Assembly: GCA_964058805.1 (NCBI GenBank)
Contig: CAXKVV010001058.1
Coordinates: 1-37,103 of the forward strand
Direction of reading: 5' to 3'
Source: Schoenoplectus triqueter
Lineage: Eukaryota > Streptophyta > Magnoliopsida > Poales > Cyperaceae
DNA length: 37,103 nt
Shown in pieces: positions 1-12,165 of the stretch. Under the pieces are notes generated by a model, which saw only the letters and a list, made by a program, of their open reading frames with translations, made no database searches and was not told the DNA's origin. Position 1 is the stretch's first letter. Each line of letters starts with the position of its first letter. A program made the translations under genes and the position numbers.

Positions 1-3000
1 CAGAAGCTTTGGAGTCCAATTTTAAGGAAGTAGACTTGGAGGGGTGGTGTCAGCAGGAAGGTAACACATTAAATTTATTCTCGTTGCTTTTGGAGCTTTC
101 ATATTATCCATATGTTGACTTACTTCGTACCTGCTGACTTTTGTTTCCGGTACTGATAAGTACTCTCTTTTTTACATGTTATTAGATCTTTTAATCTGGG
201 TCTGATAGGCTGCTTACTCTATTATACTAGTTTGACCAACTTATTGTATGATTATATCAGTGGCTCTCATAATATCATTTTTTTTATTCCACATCTAAAT
301 TCTCCTTAGTTTATTTCTATTTTTCGTTATTTTATGAAAATACAAAGTTAACTTTCATAATTTTTATGTATTGATTTGCCTAATTATTATCTGAAACATC
401 CTTCTGATTTTATTATTGTATTATGTTGTAGATTCTTTTATATCTAGTTAAACACTTGTGTTTAAACCCTCTATTTACATTGTTAGCTTTCCCATACAAG
501 ATTTTGAAAAAAACCTGCATGCGACTTGACTTTTGATTGAATTTTCTTTTGTCATATTAATTGACAGGATATTCAAAATTACAACCGAGACCCCGGGAAT
601 TTTTACGGCAATTCAGGCTTAATGAAGAAATCTGCACTGTTGGAATATGGCCATGCCGGGGGGGTGACTGGAAGCGAGATGAAGAAAGGAAGAAAATCAT
701 CATCAATGATGGGTTTCCTCTTTGCCAAATGCCCCCAAGAGGAACCCAAGAAGACCCCCGACTATCCGGACCTGATGTTTATCAGGTCCCGCACATGAAA
801 AATCTCACGCTTCCCTCTTGGGCCTTCTCCTCCAATGAAGATACTGCTGAACCCACTGCTGACACCAGCAAAGGCCCTGCCAAGCCTCCTCGTGGCACAA
901 AAGGGACACTACTGTCAGTTACTCGTATTAATGCTTGTGTGGTGAAAGACAAGGGTAACTCCTCTGATTTACGTATCACTGCCAAAATTGCAAGAGTAGC
1001 TGTTACAGAGCGCCAATTGTCTAGATCAACACGGTCCCACTCTATAGGCAGCGAGAGAGGATTGGTTTATGAAAGCGTCTCGTTTCACCATTCTCACTCT
1101 GGTAACAAGAGGCATCAAGAGGCTGATTTTCAGAGCTTGCACCATTGCAGGACTCTGGTAATACCAAAGGATCATGTACCCACTGTGGATGAACTCTCTG
1201 TGGATATGGGTGATTGGTTTTATCTTGATGGGACGGGTCAAGAGCGTGGTCCCTACTCATATGCTGAATTGCAGTCTATGGTCAGACAAGGTCATTTAGT
1301 GGAACAACTGAGTGTTTTCAGAAAGATCGATAACACCTGGTTACCAACTGTGAAGGATTTGAGACCTTATGAGGCTGCTGGTGCCACCAGTGTACATTCT
1401 TCAGGTATTCATGATTTTAATGCTAAGCACCCACAATTTCTTGCTTACATGAAAGGGAAATTACATGAACTGGTTATGAAGTCTTTCAAGACCAGGGAGC
1501 TTGCATCAACTATAAATGAAGTATTGGATCCATGGCTTACTTCTAAGCAGCCAAAGAAGGAAACTGAGTTGCATCCATTTAACTCGACTGTCACAAAGAA
1601 TACTTCGAGCCTAACCCACGACTTGTCTGGTGAGCTGTCTTTTTATTATTTTTTTAGTAAAACACTGCTTCCTGATTATATGTTGATTGATTAAGAGTTT
1701 GCAGTAGTTGATAGAGGTAAATTGGTACCCTACAGTAGTCATTGGACATGTTTGGTGCGCATACCATGTTTGTAATCTAATGATCTATTCTTTTTTTTTT
1801 GTGAAAAAAAGCCATTGAGCCTGTTTCATCTCTGAAACTTTAACATTGTGACTCAGATACACACCACCAGTCTCATTGAGACACCTAGATTGAAATCGAG
1901 GAATTTGATACTAGAATGTTTAGTGCAGTATCCAAATTTTTTTTTTTTTTTTTGTATCAAAGACCATGAAGTCAATCTGATGACTTCCAGCACGCCAATT
2001 ATCCATCATTGACAATCCCTGATTCGAACACAACCCCAAACTAAACAACAATCAACTATCAATAACCAACTCTACTTTATTTTATTTTTTTTGAAGTACC
2101 AGGCCAAAAGCCTACTATAAATACCAACTCTACTTTATTATATCCAGATATCATTAAAAAAAAGCTAAACTGGTCTGACCAACAACCATATTTACTGGTG
2201 TGTTCTGAGGCTAACATTATCTTATTTTCTTGGTTTGATATTTGTATAGAGAATGGAGTCTACCGTTCAACAAAGAGGGCACGGCTGTCGCAAGTAGCTG
2301 ATGACGACTCTATTTGGGGAGATGAGGATCCAATGGTTACTAAAATGAAAGAATGTTCTTTTGAGGATCTGAGAAGTGGAGCTCATCTTGCAGAAGAGAG
2401 TCCCTCTGCTGCTGTGTTTGGAGACAACTGGGTTTCACTTGATCGAGGCTTGTTAGCAAGGGTATTCCATTATTTGAAAGCCGATATAAGATCGATCCAA
2501 TCAGCTGCCTCTACTTGTAAGAGCTGGTATGATGCTGCCTTGGTTTACAAGAGCATGTGTCAGCTTATTGATCTGTCTTCTGCCGGTACAAAATGCAATG
2601 ACATGATATTCAGGGCCATAATGGTATACTATCTTTCTGAAGTTCTCTCATTGGTATATAATTCACAGGCACCACACACATGCTACATGGGTAATTATTT
2701 TATATTATTAAATTCTGTTTTATAGGGTGGATATGACTTGAACAATGTGACAACTCTTGTTCTGGTTGGGTGCACGAACATTAGTTCCAGTGCTTTAGAA
2801 GAAACCCTCTTGCACTTCTCAAACATATCATTTGTGGACATTCGTGGTTGCATTCAGTTGAGGGACCTCCAAGATAAATTCCATTACATTAAATGGATTT
2901 ATCTGAACAATTCCATGGACTCCTACTTCAAGATGAAGAGCCTCAGGCAGATAACAGATAAGAGATTTGATTTGGGTGAAACAGCTCGATTCAGGCCTGG

Positions 3001-6000
3001 GTTCTATAAACGGTCCAAATTCTTGCTTGATGCAAAGAAATCATCTGAAGTACTTTCACGTGATGCTCAGATGAAGCGGTGGCTTCAGAAAAAATCAGAA
3101 TATGAATATAGGAAAAAGAAAGATTTTGTATTCAGCAAGTTGAAGGAAATCATGAAAGGAAACCGATCTGACTTTTTCAACCCCAAAGTGAGTAATTTTT
3201 ATTATTGTTACTTATATTTACTCTTTTTCTCTCTTGATGCCTATATGTAACAACTGTCATTTGATGTCTTCGGGAGATAATGGTTTACATGCTTGTTAAA
3301 TAGGTAGCTCAAATAGAAGATAAGCTGAGAAGTGGTTACTACTCTCGCCGTGGTCTGAGTTCTCTGAAGGATGACATCAGCCGCATGTGTCGTGAAGCTA
3401 TGAAGTATGCTATTTCTCTTTTTTTACTTACTACTTAGGGTCATTTTTATAATATAATTAAATAATTAAGATATTATAGATTTTTTCTGACAAAACTTCA
3501 TAATTTTTTAGAGTTAAGACTCGAGGTGATACAGGAGAGATGAAGCAAACCATCATGGCTTTCATCCAACTTGCAAAAAGATTAGAGGATCCAAAGCCGA
3601 TTAATGGCAGAGATGAAAATGTTAGTTCACTAGTAAAGGATAACTCATCAGAATCTAAACCAAAAAAGAAACCAGTCAAGGGAACCACTGAGAAGAAAGC
3701 AACTAGCAAAGTTGACCGAGAAATCAAAAGGAGCCTCTCTAAGTTAAAGAAGCGTGCAATAGATTCAGACAGTGAAACTTCTGATGATTTCTCAGAAGAT
3801 GGGGCTGAGACTGACAGTTCCTCATCAGACACTGAGAGCGACATAACAGTTCTGTCTGACGCACGGGGTCCATATGACAGTGGCTCAAAGACATATGATT
3901 CTGTGGACTATATGGCAGATGAGAGAGAGTGGGGTGCACGTATGACAAAAGCGAGTTTAGTCCCTCCTGTCACAAGGAAATATGAAGTGATTGATAAGTA
4001 TTTGATTGTGACTGATGAAGAGGAGGTGAAGAGAAAAATGACTGTGGCATTGCCAGAGGATTATTCTGAAAAGACACAGTTGCAGAAAAATGGCACAGAT
4101 GATCTGGAAATGCTGGAGTTACCTGAGGTCAAGGATTATAAACCAAGAAAAACCCTTGGAGACGAGGTCATTGAACAAGAGGTGTATGGTATTGATCCAT
4201 ATACACACAATCTCTTGCTTGATTCCATGCCAGAGGAGCTTAACTGGCCACTTACTGACAAACAATTTTTTATTGAGGAGGTAAACTACTATTCTTTCAG
4301 GATTTCCAGAAGTTTATGTTCTATTCATATTCTATGGTTGTATATTTACTGTTTGTCTCTTTCAGATGATGCTGAAGACATTAAACAATCAAGTGAGAAA
4401 TTTTACTGGGAGTGGGAATACACCAATGGTGTACCCATTACAACCTGTTTTCGAAGAGATGCAAACGGTTGCAGAAGCAAAGGGTGACACACGAATAATA
4501 AAGATGTGCATGGCTATCTTACGAGCTATGCGAAATCGTCCTGATGATAATTATGTTGCCTATCGGAAGGTACAATACTTTGCATAAATATATATTTTGT
4601 TCGATCTGAGGATACTATTTTGCAATTAGTTGCTAATCAGTGTATTATGTTATAGGGCTTAGGAGTTGTGTGCAACAAAGAGGAAGGGATTGGTGTGGAA
4701 GATTTTGTTGTTGAATTTTTGGGGGAGGTAGGTTTTTGCACCATACTATTTGTGTCTGTAATTCCAATTATTTTTACTCAAGTGGAATGGGATTCTGGTT
4801 CATTTTTAATTTTTTATGTATTTGCCTTTTTCTAGGTGTATCCTGCTTGGAGATGGTATGAGAAGCAAGATGGAATAAGGTCTTTACAAAAAAATAATCA
4901 AGAACCGGCCCCAGAGTTTTATAACATCTACCTCGAGAGACCGAAGGTTACATATCTATATCTTCATATTTACTTAAAAATACATCTGTTATCTTTACTT
5001 TGTCGCCTTTGATATTTTTCTATTGATTTCTCTATTCTATACCAACATAGGGTGACCGTGATGGGTATGACTTGGTTGTGGTTGATGCCATGCACAAAGC
5101 AAACTATGCTAGCAGGATATGTCACTCATGCCGCCCTAACTGTGAAGCCAAGTGAGCTCTTGTCCTTACTATTTCTGCTATTTCTACACCGCCTTAATAT
5201 AATTTTGTATAAATGCTGTTTTTATCTTTGTCAAAGGGTCACGGCTGTAGATGGTCAATACCAGATTGGAATTTATGCAACTCGACCAATCAGTTATGGC
5301 GAAGAAATCACATTTGATTATAACTCAGTAACTGAGGTATTCTCTTCTTGGAACCATTTCAGCTCATGAACTGGACCAGTTGTTTTGTCTAACTTATTTT
5401 CATATATTCATTTAATTGTAGAGTAAAGAAGAATATGAAGCATCGGTATGTCTCTGTGGAAGTCAAATATGCAGGGGCAGCTATCTGAGCCTGGCCAGTG
5501 AAGAAGCTTTTCAGAATGTATGCTTTTTTTATTCTTAATTTCTTTCCCAAAAGTTGGCAAATCAAGTTTGTTCCTGCAAGCAGGAACTTCAACAAGCAAA
5601 TATGTCACAAGACTTTGTATCATTTGCCATTATAAATCTAGGACATTAAAAAAGTACCAGTTATATATCCTAATGTTGCATTGCTTCCCATTTAATATGT
5701 ATTCAGTTTAATCTGGAACTAATCTTGTTTGGATTTTGGTTTTCTGACAAACAGACATTGCAAGAGTCTCATGGAATCCTGGACCGTCACAAATTAATGT
5801 TAGAGGCATGTGAAGCCAATGAAGTGTCTGAACAAGACTTGATAGACTTGACCAAAGCCGGACTTGGCACCTGTTTACTTTCTGGCTTGCCTTATTGGCT
5901 TGTTGCCTACTCAGCCCGACTGGTACATGTTCTCCTCAAATATCTATCATGTCCTTCCATTTCCATTGCAATATTCTAGGATGCTGAGTTGTGGGTTATG

Positions 6001-8190
6001 TTTTTTTAGGTGAGATTCATAAACTTTGAGAGGACAAAGCTGCCTGATGAGATATTCCGTCGCAACTTGGAAGAGAAGAGGAAATATTTTTCTGACATTA
6101 GCATTGAAAATGAGAAGGTTGATGCTGAGATCCAGGCTGAGGGGGTCTATAACTCCAGACTTCAAAATCTCGCTCTTACGCTTGATAAGGTACCTGATTT
6201 ATCCTCTCAATCAAGCATGCATGTTCTTGGCTGGGATGTGGTTTGAAATGTTATTATTCATTGCTTTAGGTGAAATATGTGATGAAGAAGATATATGGAG
6301 ATGCTCAGAAAGCGCCACCTCCTTTAGAGAGATTAACTGGAGAAGAAATGGTATCTGCACTGTGGAAGGGAGATGGATCACTGGTGAGCATCATGCTTGA
6401 ATCCATGGAACCTCATATGGATCCAGATTTGTTTTCTGAACTAAAGTCCAAGATCTGTGCACATGATCTATCTGAATCTGATGACCCTTATAGGAGCCTC
6501 CGTCGCTGCCTCTTATGGTACTTGTCATTTCCTTTCTATTAAGCAAAGCATAGCATTGTGTGATTTTCCTTTTCTTGGGCACCCTTTTTGATCGAGTTAG
6601 GAATGCTTGTGCACCCAGCTGAGCAGCAACTTTCTTAAACTACCTTGTGTCTGGATTTGTTTGATTAATTTTCTCTGGTAATTGGATTTTAACCTTTAAA
6701 TGTAATTCTTTGGAGGGATGATTGAACAGTTGAGGGTGAAATTTGGGAGATGTCAAGGCCATTTGAATTCGTAGTGGGGTATAAATTGGTGTCTTTTATA
6801 TTCTGGGTATCAATTTTGTGAGGTCTTTCAAGGTAACTGTTTTTTGTGCCATCTGTTCATATTATCATTTGATAATAGGTTGAGGGATGAACTGAGGTCT
6901 CTACCCTGCACATACAAGTGTCGTCATGATGCAGCTGCAGACCTCATTCACATATATGCCTACACCAAGTGCTTATTTAAAGTTCAGGTAATATTCTATT
7001 CTTTCTCCACGAAAGAATGTACTGTTTTGTGGATGTTACTTTTGATCTTCCTCAAGGTTTCTAACACTTTAACAAAACTTTCAGAGCTTTTGAGAATCTG
7101 ACCATATCTGAGGTATATGTTGGCCAATAAAGTAATTTGTGTATATTTGCTTTAATGCTTGATTTATATAATCAAATAGAGTGGCAATTATAATAAAACA
7201 ATCATCTTAAAAGAAAGCTGAAGCAAGCAGCAAAACTCATAAATATAGCGAGCTTGTATGGTCACAACTTATAAAAATTCATGCGAATGCAATAATATTT
7301 CCAGAGTTAAGAGTCTTACACTCTGATAGGAGTTTTGACCAATGAGGAATTTACCAAAAAATGCAGGAATACAAGTCAGTTAAGTCGCCTGCAGTATACA
7401 TAAGTCCGTTGGACATGGGACCCAAGTACACAGAGAAGACGGGTTCAATGTACACTAAGACTTACAGCCCAAATTACATTTTAGGGCAGTTGATTTATTG
7501 GTTCAGTCAGACAAATGCTGACCCAGATTCTCGACTAGCTAGGGCTAGAAAGGGCTGCTTGACCCTGCCTAACATCTCATCCTTCTACACCAAGTCTTCT
7601 AAAAATGTTCGGGAACGTGTTTATGGAACCAGAACTGTTCGCTTCATGCTCTCTCGCATGGTATATATTCTTTGTAATGAAACATCACATATACTAGCGT
7701 TGTCATTGGGTCTCAAATGTCATGTGATGAACTTTCTGGTGGCAACCAGGTATCCATCTGTGATTGGTCAAACCAGTGGGTCCGAGAACCAAAATAATCC
7801 TACAGGGTTGGTCTTAGGTATCTGCCTTCTGCTCCCTTTGACATATTTCTTGATTCAGAGCCATTTGGGGATTTAGCATTGGAGTTCAATACGATATGGT
7901 CCTAAACTTGCTGGAACCATAGTCTAGAGTTAATTAGGCTAGTTCTTGTTAGGTGTTTTTTTATTGTAAATTGTAATGTGAGCCCTCACGTGAATTGATT
8001 TGTTATTTTGTTTTACTAACAACAGGAGAAGCAGCCTCAAAGGCCGTGGCCTAAGGAACTCATATGGGAATTCCAAGACAATCCAAAATACTTTGGAAGT
8101 CCAATGTTAGATGTGGTTTTGGATGCATCTTCTTTAGATAGGGAGCTAGTCAATTGGTTAAAGACACGGCAAAATGTGTTCTACGGCTAG
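1..8190 (+). CDS. ATXR3: ATXR3/SDG2-type histone H3K4 methyltransferase (5' partial, 18 exons seen)
   Basis: SET-domain lysine methyltransferase of the ATXR3/SDG2 family, the main H3K4 trimethylase in Arabidopsis (family knowledge), acting in the nucleus. Exons read by GT-AG borders with continuous phase: 1-60, 568-1629, 2250-2623, 2726-3187, 3304-3404, 3512-4280, 4366-4569, 4656-4727, 4836-4946, 5051-5151, 5237-5336, 5422-5517, 5755-5922, 6010-6189, 6270-6517, 6879-6987, 7367-7660, 8026-8190 (TAG). This gives 1557 residues; the family is about 2300, so roughly 800 N-terminal residues lie outside. Seen in order: a GYF-like segment (DWFYLDGTGQERGPYSY) near residue 235, an F-box/LRR-like stretch (~residues 435-560), a Lys/Ser/Asp-rich acidic linker, the SET domain (~1010-1140) with GLGVVCNKEEG, SRICHSCRPNCEAK and GEEITFDYN, a post-SET Cys cluster (CLCGSQICRG), and the conserved C-terminal region ending NVFYG. 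No frameshift or premature stop was found. Confidence 0.94.
2065..2139 (-). mobile_element. Tiny 5'-truncated poly-A retroposon with 17-bp target duplication in ATXR3 intron 2
   Basis: A 17-bp perfect direct repeat (ACCAACTCTACTTTATT at 2065-2081 and 2123-2139) brackets 41 bp that begins with a T-rich run and continues GAAGTACCAGGCC. Read on the minus strand this is a short 3' end followed by a poly-A tail, the signature of target-primed LINE/SINE insertion. It lies wholly in intron 2 (1630-2249), away from both splice sites. Two other long T runs (about 1789-1801 and 1938-1954) in the same intron may be similar relics but show no clear duplications. Confidence 0.6.
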
Positions 8191-8613
8191 TTTAGATTGT
8201 TTTCCCCCATTATTAGCTTGATTTTTCAATTTTTTTTAGATGTGAGAATAAGCTGTTTCATCTCACAGTTTGTATAGCTTCTTTTCCATATCCCTCCTCT
8301 CTTGTGTTCTTATGCTAGAAAATTTAGTACTCTAATTTAAATTTTCCTTAACTGGCTCATTTGTACATATAGTTGTAGCTACAGTCAGTTATCTATGGAA
8401 TTTGATGTGTGATTAAGTAGGATCTGTATACGCTGTCATATAAAAACGTTGTCATTCACTGCTATAATTTTTCAGACGTTAGATGAGATATGTGTGGTTC
8501 GACTTAAATTTAGGGGTTATGTTATTTTAGTAGGGATTGCTCATCATAGACAACCACAGAAAAAATATGGCAGCCTATGCGGTTTCCATTAAGTAGGATA
8601 AGAAATCCAGATT
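8191..8613 (+). other. ATXR3 3' UTR and downstream flank
   Basis: AT-rich sequence after the ATXR3 stop. It holds an AATAAG hexamer near 8246, which could serve as a near-upstream polyadenylation element, and T-rich tracts. No further ORF or RNA gene is seen. Confidence 0.5.
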
Positions 8614-8639
8614 AATTTATGTATTCATTCTTAGCGGCA
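8614..8639 (+). repeat. 26-bp direct repeat, left copy (candidate LINE target-site duplication)
   Basis: The sequence aatttat-g-tattcattcttag-c-ggca matches 18804-18829 at 24 of 26 positions. The second copy directly follows the 3' end of the decayed LINE. A partial, closer echo (ccagattaatttctgtattcac) lies at about 8660-8682. Confidence 0.45.
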
Positions 8640-10059
8640 TCACAAGTAGGATGTAAGTTTTCCAGATTAATTTCTGTATTCACTGAAAAAAAAAGAGGTC
8701 TGCACGAATATGGAGAAAAAGAAAAGGTGATTCTTAGGCGATCAGATTTCCATCGCAAAAACACACAAAAAACAGAGAAAAATACCAACTAAAAAAAAAG
8801 AGAAGCTTATCGCGTAGAGAATCAGCAGTTCTCATGGATAATTCGTTGTTAGATTTGATGCAATCCTTGATAAATGATTAAAATGCTATGATTTAGAAAA
8901 GGTTAGTCTCGAAAATTTTACTTTTTAGTGTTAATTTATTTTAATTAGGGTTTAAATTATAAAAGTTTAAGGTATTCGAAATCCTAGAAGATTTGGAGAA
9001 AAAAAATGCGAACTGAAGTTAAATCAGTTAAATAATGAACACTCAACGATAGAAACAATCTCCACCCGAATTCCAGCCGCAAGCTTCTTTGATTCAGACT
9101 GAAGTCCCTGGCAGTTCGGACCGAATCCATCTATTTAGCTGAATTTTGATTTTTTTTTTTTTTTGCTTTTAGCTTTTCTACTTGAAGAGGCCACCCATTC
9201 AAACCGAACGAGGCCCTGGTTCGAACCGAATAAGAGAAAAGAGAGCAAATGCACTGGGTTAATTTTTAGACGGTTTTTAGGGTTTTCTATATAAAGGGTA
9301 CAGAAACTTATGTTAGGAATTTGGAGTAATTTTTTTTGGAGAGAGGAGAGAGAATAAGACAGAGAAGAAGAGATCGAATCGTGAATAACATCTTTCTCTT
9401 TTTTTTTTTTAATTTTTTTTTATGATTTGTAAAATGTATTTTTATGATTCTCTCCTCCATGAGACAGTGGTATTGTTTTAGGATTTAAATATGTAACTTA
9501 GAAACTGGATGTAACCAGAGCGAAGCCAGAAACGAATAAACAGAATATTCGGGTCAAATTTTTTTTTTTATTTTTTTATCATACGACCTTTATTTTTCAG
9601 TGAACCGAGGGGGTGCCCGGGCGCCGGCTGGCGCCTACTTTGAATCCGCCCCTGGATGTAACAATCATTATGAATTAATTTTGTAAATTAAATTTTATGA
9701 TTTATTTGATTGTGCATGAATTGAATTGTTTATATTTGTATTAGTTATCTATTTAGGATTAAGAACTCTAACTAACGTAGATTCGTAAACTACAAACGAC
9801 TATAGAGCTGCACATGTATCTTAAAAAACTTAGAATATAATATACATTTTTAAGTTTCATTATAAACCCGTTAGGCAAATACAACTTTATACTTCTGACT
9901 GTTACGACTGCAACTTGTGCTCCGTTTTCAACTCGGAGTTGTACTTACTTATTACGTAGTTTTCCTCTTATTCTATAGTGCCTGCATATTCGAACAAATA
10001 TGAGCACATGATCCAATATTCAATATCCAATTATGAATAGAGGTAACAGCGTTAACTTT
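8640..10059. other. Non-coding stretch, probable decayed transposon DNA with promoter-like block
   Basis: No ORF of note. A TATATAAA at 9288-9295 is followed about 45 bp later by a GA-rich leader (9338-9370), which resembles a plant promoter start or an LTR U3/R junction. No coding sequence follows it. A hAT-type MITE is inserted at 9516-9654. If the 26-bp repeats are a LINE duplication, this stretch would hold the LINE 5' region, but I could not recognise ORF1 in it. Confidence 0.3.
9508..9662. mobile_element. hAT-type MITE, 139 bp, with intact 8-bp target duplication
   Basis: The element runs 9516-9654. Its left end CAGAGCGAAGCCA and right end (inverted) CAGGGGCGGATTCA are imperfect terminal inverted repeats of the CAGGGGCGGA class common in plant hAT elements. 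The flanks 9508-9515 and 9655-9662 are identical (GATGTAAC), the 8-bp duplication made by hAT transposases. There is no coding capacity, so mobility would have depended on a transposase elsewhere. Confidence 0.8.
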
Positions 10060-10700
10060 AATAATAAAAATATCTGAGGTTGAAGTCTTAGGAACCTTTC
10101 CCGTCCTTAAATCCTTCAGATATTTAGGATTGTTTCTCCTCTAATGACTCTTACTTTGACAATAAAAGTAGTCAGAGATAGAAGATGTTTTTGCCTTGGG
10201 AGTATTCTGATTATGAACCATCTTCCTTTTCCTCTTGTACTTAGGCGCCACTTTGAGAGTTGCTTTGCATTTCATCTTTTTAATCCTCCTCTCACCTTCT
10301 TGGATTATGAGGATAGAAGAACTCTTCTTCATATCCCTATCAGCAATCCTCAACATCCCTTGGATCTCCTACAAGCTCTTGTCCATTCCCAGCATATGGT
10401 AATTCATGATGAAATTAGAATAGATGGAAGAGAGAGAGAGTTCAAGATAACATCCGTAGTAAACTCTTTACTCAACAGATTGTTAAACTTCTCTAGCTAC
10501 TCAATATCGCTCGTCATACGGAGCATGTGAGTATCAAGAGAGCTGCTCTTAGTTATCTTATGACTTAGTAGAGATTTAGTCACCTTAAATTTCTTAACTA
10601 ATAGACTTTGTATATCAAACTCATCTTCTTTGTGCTTGTTGTACTTCTGTTGCGGGCTACACATGAATTGGCGTGTTAAGGACATTCATGTTTCTCACGT
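10060..10700 (-). pseudogene. Ty1/copia gag remnant, antisense, frameshifted
   Basis: Minus-strand translation in shifting frames reads like copia Gag: KHKEDEFDIQSLL, LDTHMLRMTSDIE-LEKF, TTDVILNSLSLP, a basic Lys/Arg-rich stretch, and downstream of where the zinc knuckle would sit NNPKYLKDLRTGKVPKTS. The LDTHxLRMxSxIEQLE and DVILxSLP blocks are typical of copia Gag capsids in plants. Stops and frameshifts break it into pieces (a 62-codon piece at 10497-10685 and a 71-codon piece at 10141-10356, the latter in another frame). No protease, integrase or reverse transcriptase is seen to the left, so the element was truncated or deleted after gag. Confidence 0.65.
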
Positions 10701-11478
10701 CTCAGTACGATTGTGAGTGTACAGAACCAATTAGTAAGAGTTTTTTTAGCCATGTTCTACAACGTTAAAACGTAAAGATTTTTAACTTTGTTCATATAAT
10801 GTCTTATTCCAAATAAAACTCCCACTATAAATTTATTCTATTCCCGTTTATAGTTTGGACCAAGTTTCCTATTTTCACTAATAATCAAGCCATCATTGAA
10901 TAATTTGTTTATTAATTATCTTAGATAAGTTACTCTTTGCTAATTGTATCTCTATGTAATTCTTGATTTCATTAAACATCACATATTTTAACCAAATCTT
11001 TCCCCAAACCCAAAATTATTTTGGAAATCATTGGTAAGTAACATCACTCTATTTGGTTTGTTATGTCGGATATAACCCTCGACAACTAAAGGTAAAGGGT
11101 GATGCATACTGAGTAGGTCACATCAGTCAATGAACAATGATATGCAGAGGACAGAGTAGATAGGATATATTACTTTATTTTTTAGGTTTGTGATTATGCT
11201 CAACATCGTAAGCAATCATGTTATATCACATATCACATCTACTTCCTATCTAATAGGAGTAATTTTACGTCTATGATAAAACACATTTCATATCAATGCA
11301 GTAAATCTTATTTACCAAATCATACAAATATTTTGTATATATATACGTGAATCATTCACGTATATTTCTATCAATTTCTAATTCTTTATTTTGTAGCTAC
11401 ACCTTTGTTCTTTACTTATACCGTAAAAAACATATAAATATTTTATATGGTTTTAAAACAGTTAATTCCTTTTGGTAC

Positions 11479-11990
11479 GAGAAAATAATTTGATAACGTG
11501 ATAAAGTTCCTTTTGGGCCAGCTATCAGGACACGTAAAAGGGGCTCCAAAGAAAGATCGGGATCACGATTACGACTTTAAATTCAATCTTTCTTAGACGA
11601 AACCATCTCTTTTAGTGTGTGAAGAACAATAGTTCTTACTCATGTACTTTATTGCTTCATCAGATTCTTAGATATACTTTTCATAACCAAAAGTTTTTTT
11701 TTAAAAAAAAGCGGTTAGATTTTACCATGCTTCAAAAGCGTAAAAATAATTTGATAATGTGACAAAGTTTTTTTTGAGTCTGTTATCAGGACACGTAAAA
11801 GAGGTCTGTCAGAAATAATACTGAAGATGTTCACTTTTCATTTTTCTTTGACATCACCTTATCTTTTATGTGTGCAGATCAATAGCTCTTACTGAGGTAC
11901 TTTTTTACTTCATCATATTTTTAGATATACTTTAACACAATCGAAAGTTTTTGAAAAAAAAACGTAAAAAAATCATAAAGAAAGGTTAAA
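11479..11990. repeat. Two diverged direct repeats of about 255 bp
   Basis: Unit A about 11479-11737 and unit B about 11738-11990 share, in the same order, AATAATTTGATAA, TATCAGGACACGTAAAAG, a segment around CATCtcTTTTaGTGTG, CAATAGtTCTTACT and TTAGATATACTTT. They lie between the copia gag remnant and its primer-binding site and so probably belong to that element's leader. Confidence 0.6.
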
Positions 11991-12152
11991 TTTAATTTAA
12001 CTTTCTTAGTTAGCAGAAATGAACCAAGAAAATCTAATTTTATTTGGTTTAGACTTAAGCTATAAATTTAAGAATTAAACCGATACGGGCTATATGCATC
12101 TTATTTGTATAAGTTATAACTTTTAGAAAATCAATCAGCGGGAGAGCCTTGT

Positions 12153-12164
12153 GCTTTGATATCA
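12153..12164 (-). other. Probable copia primer-binding site (initiator tRNA-Met type)
   Basis: The minus strand reads TGATATCAAAGC, 10 of 12 matching the tRNA-iMet-complementary TGGTATCAGAGC used by plant copia elements. One base away (12166) the plus strand starts TGTTGGG, i.e. CCCAACA on the minus strand, a proper LTR end. Orientation and position agree with the antisense gag remnant on its left. Confidence 0.6.
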
Positions 12165-12165
12165 G

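Noticed and set aside
3458..3844. 128-codon minus-strand ORF opposite ATXR3 exon 6
   Set aside because: Ser/Leu-rich shadow of the Lys/Asp/Ser-rich linker on the sense strand, which joins in phase with the other exons.
7661..7876. Continuation of the ATXR3 reading frame past exon 17
   Set aside because: A good GT donor at 7661 and an AG acceptor at 8025 join to the conserved C-terminal exon; the read-through is intron sequence.
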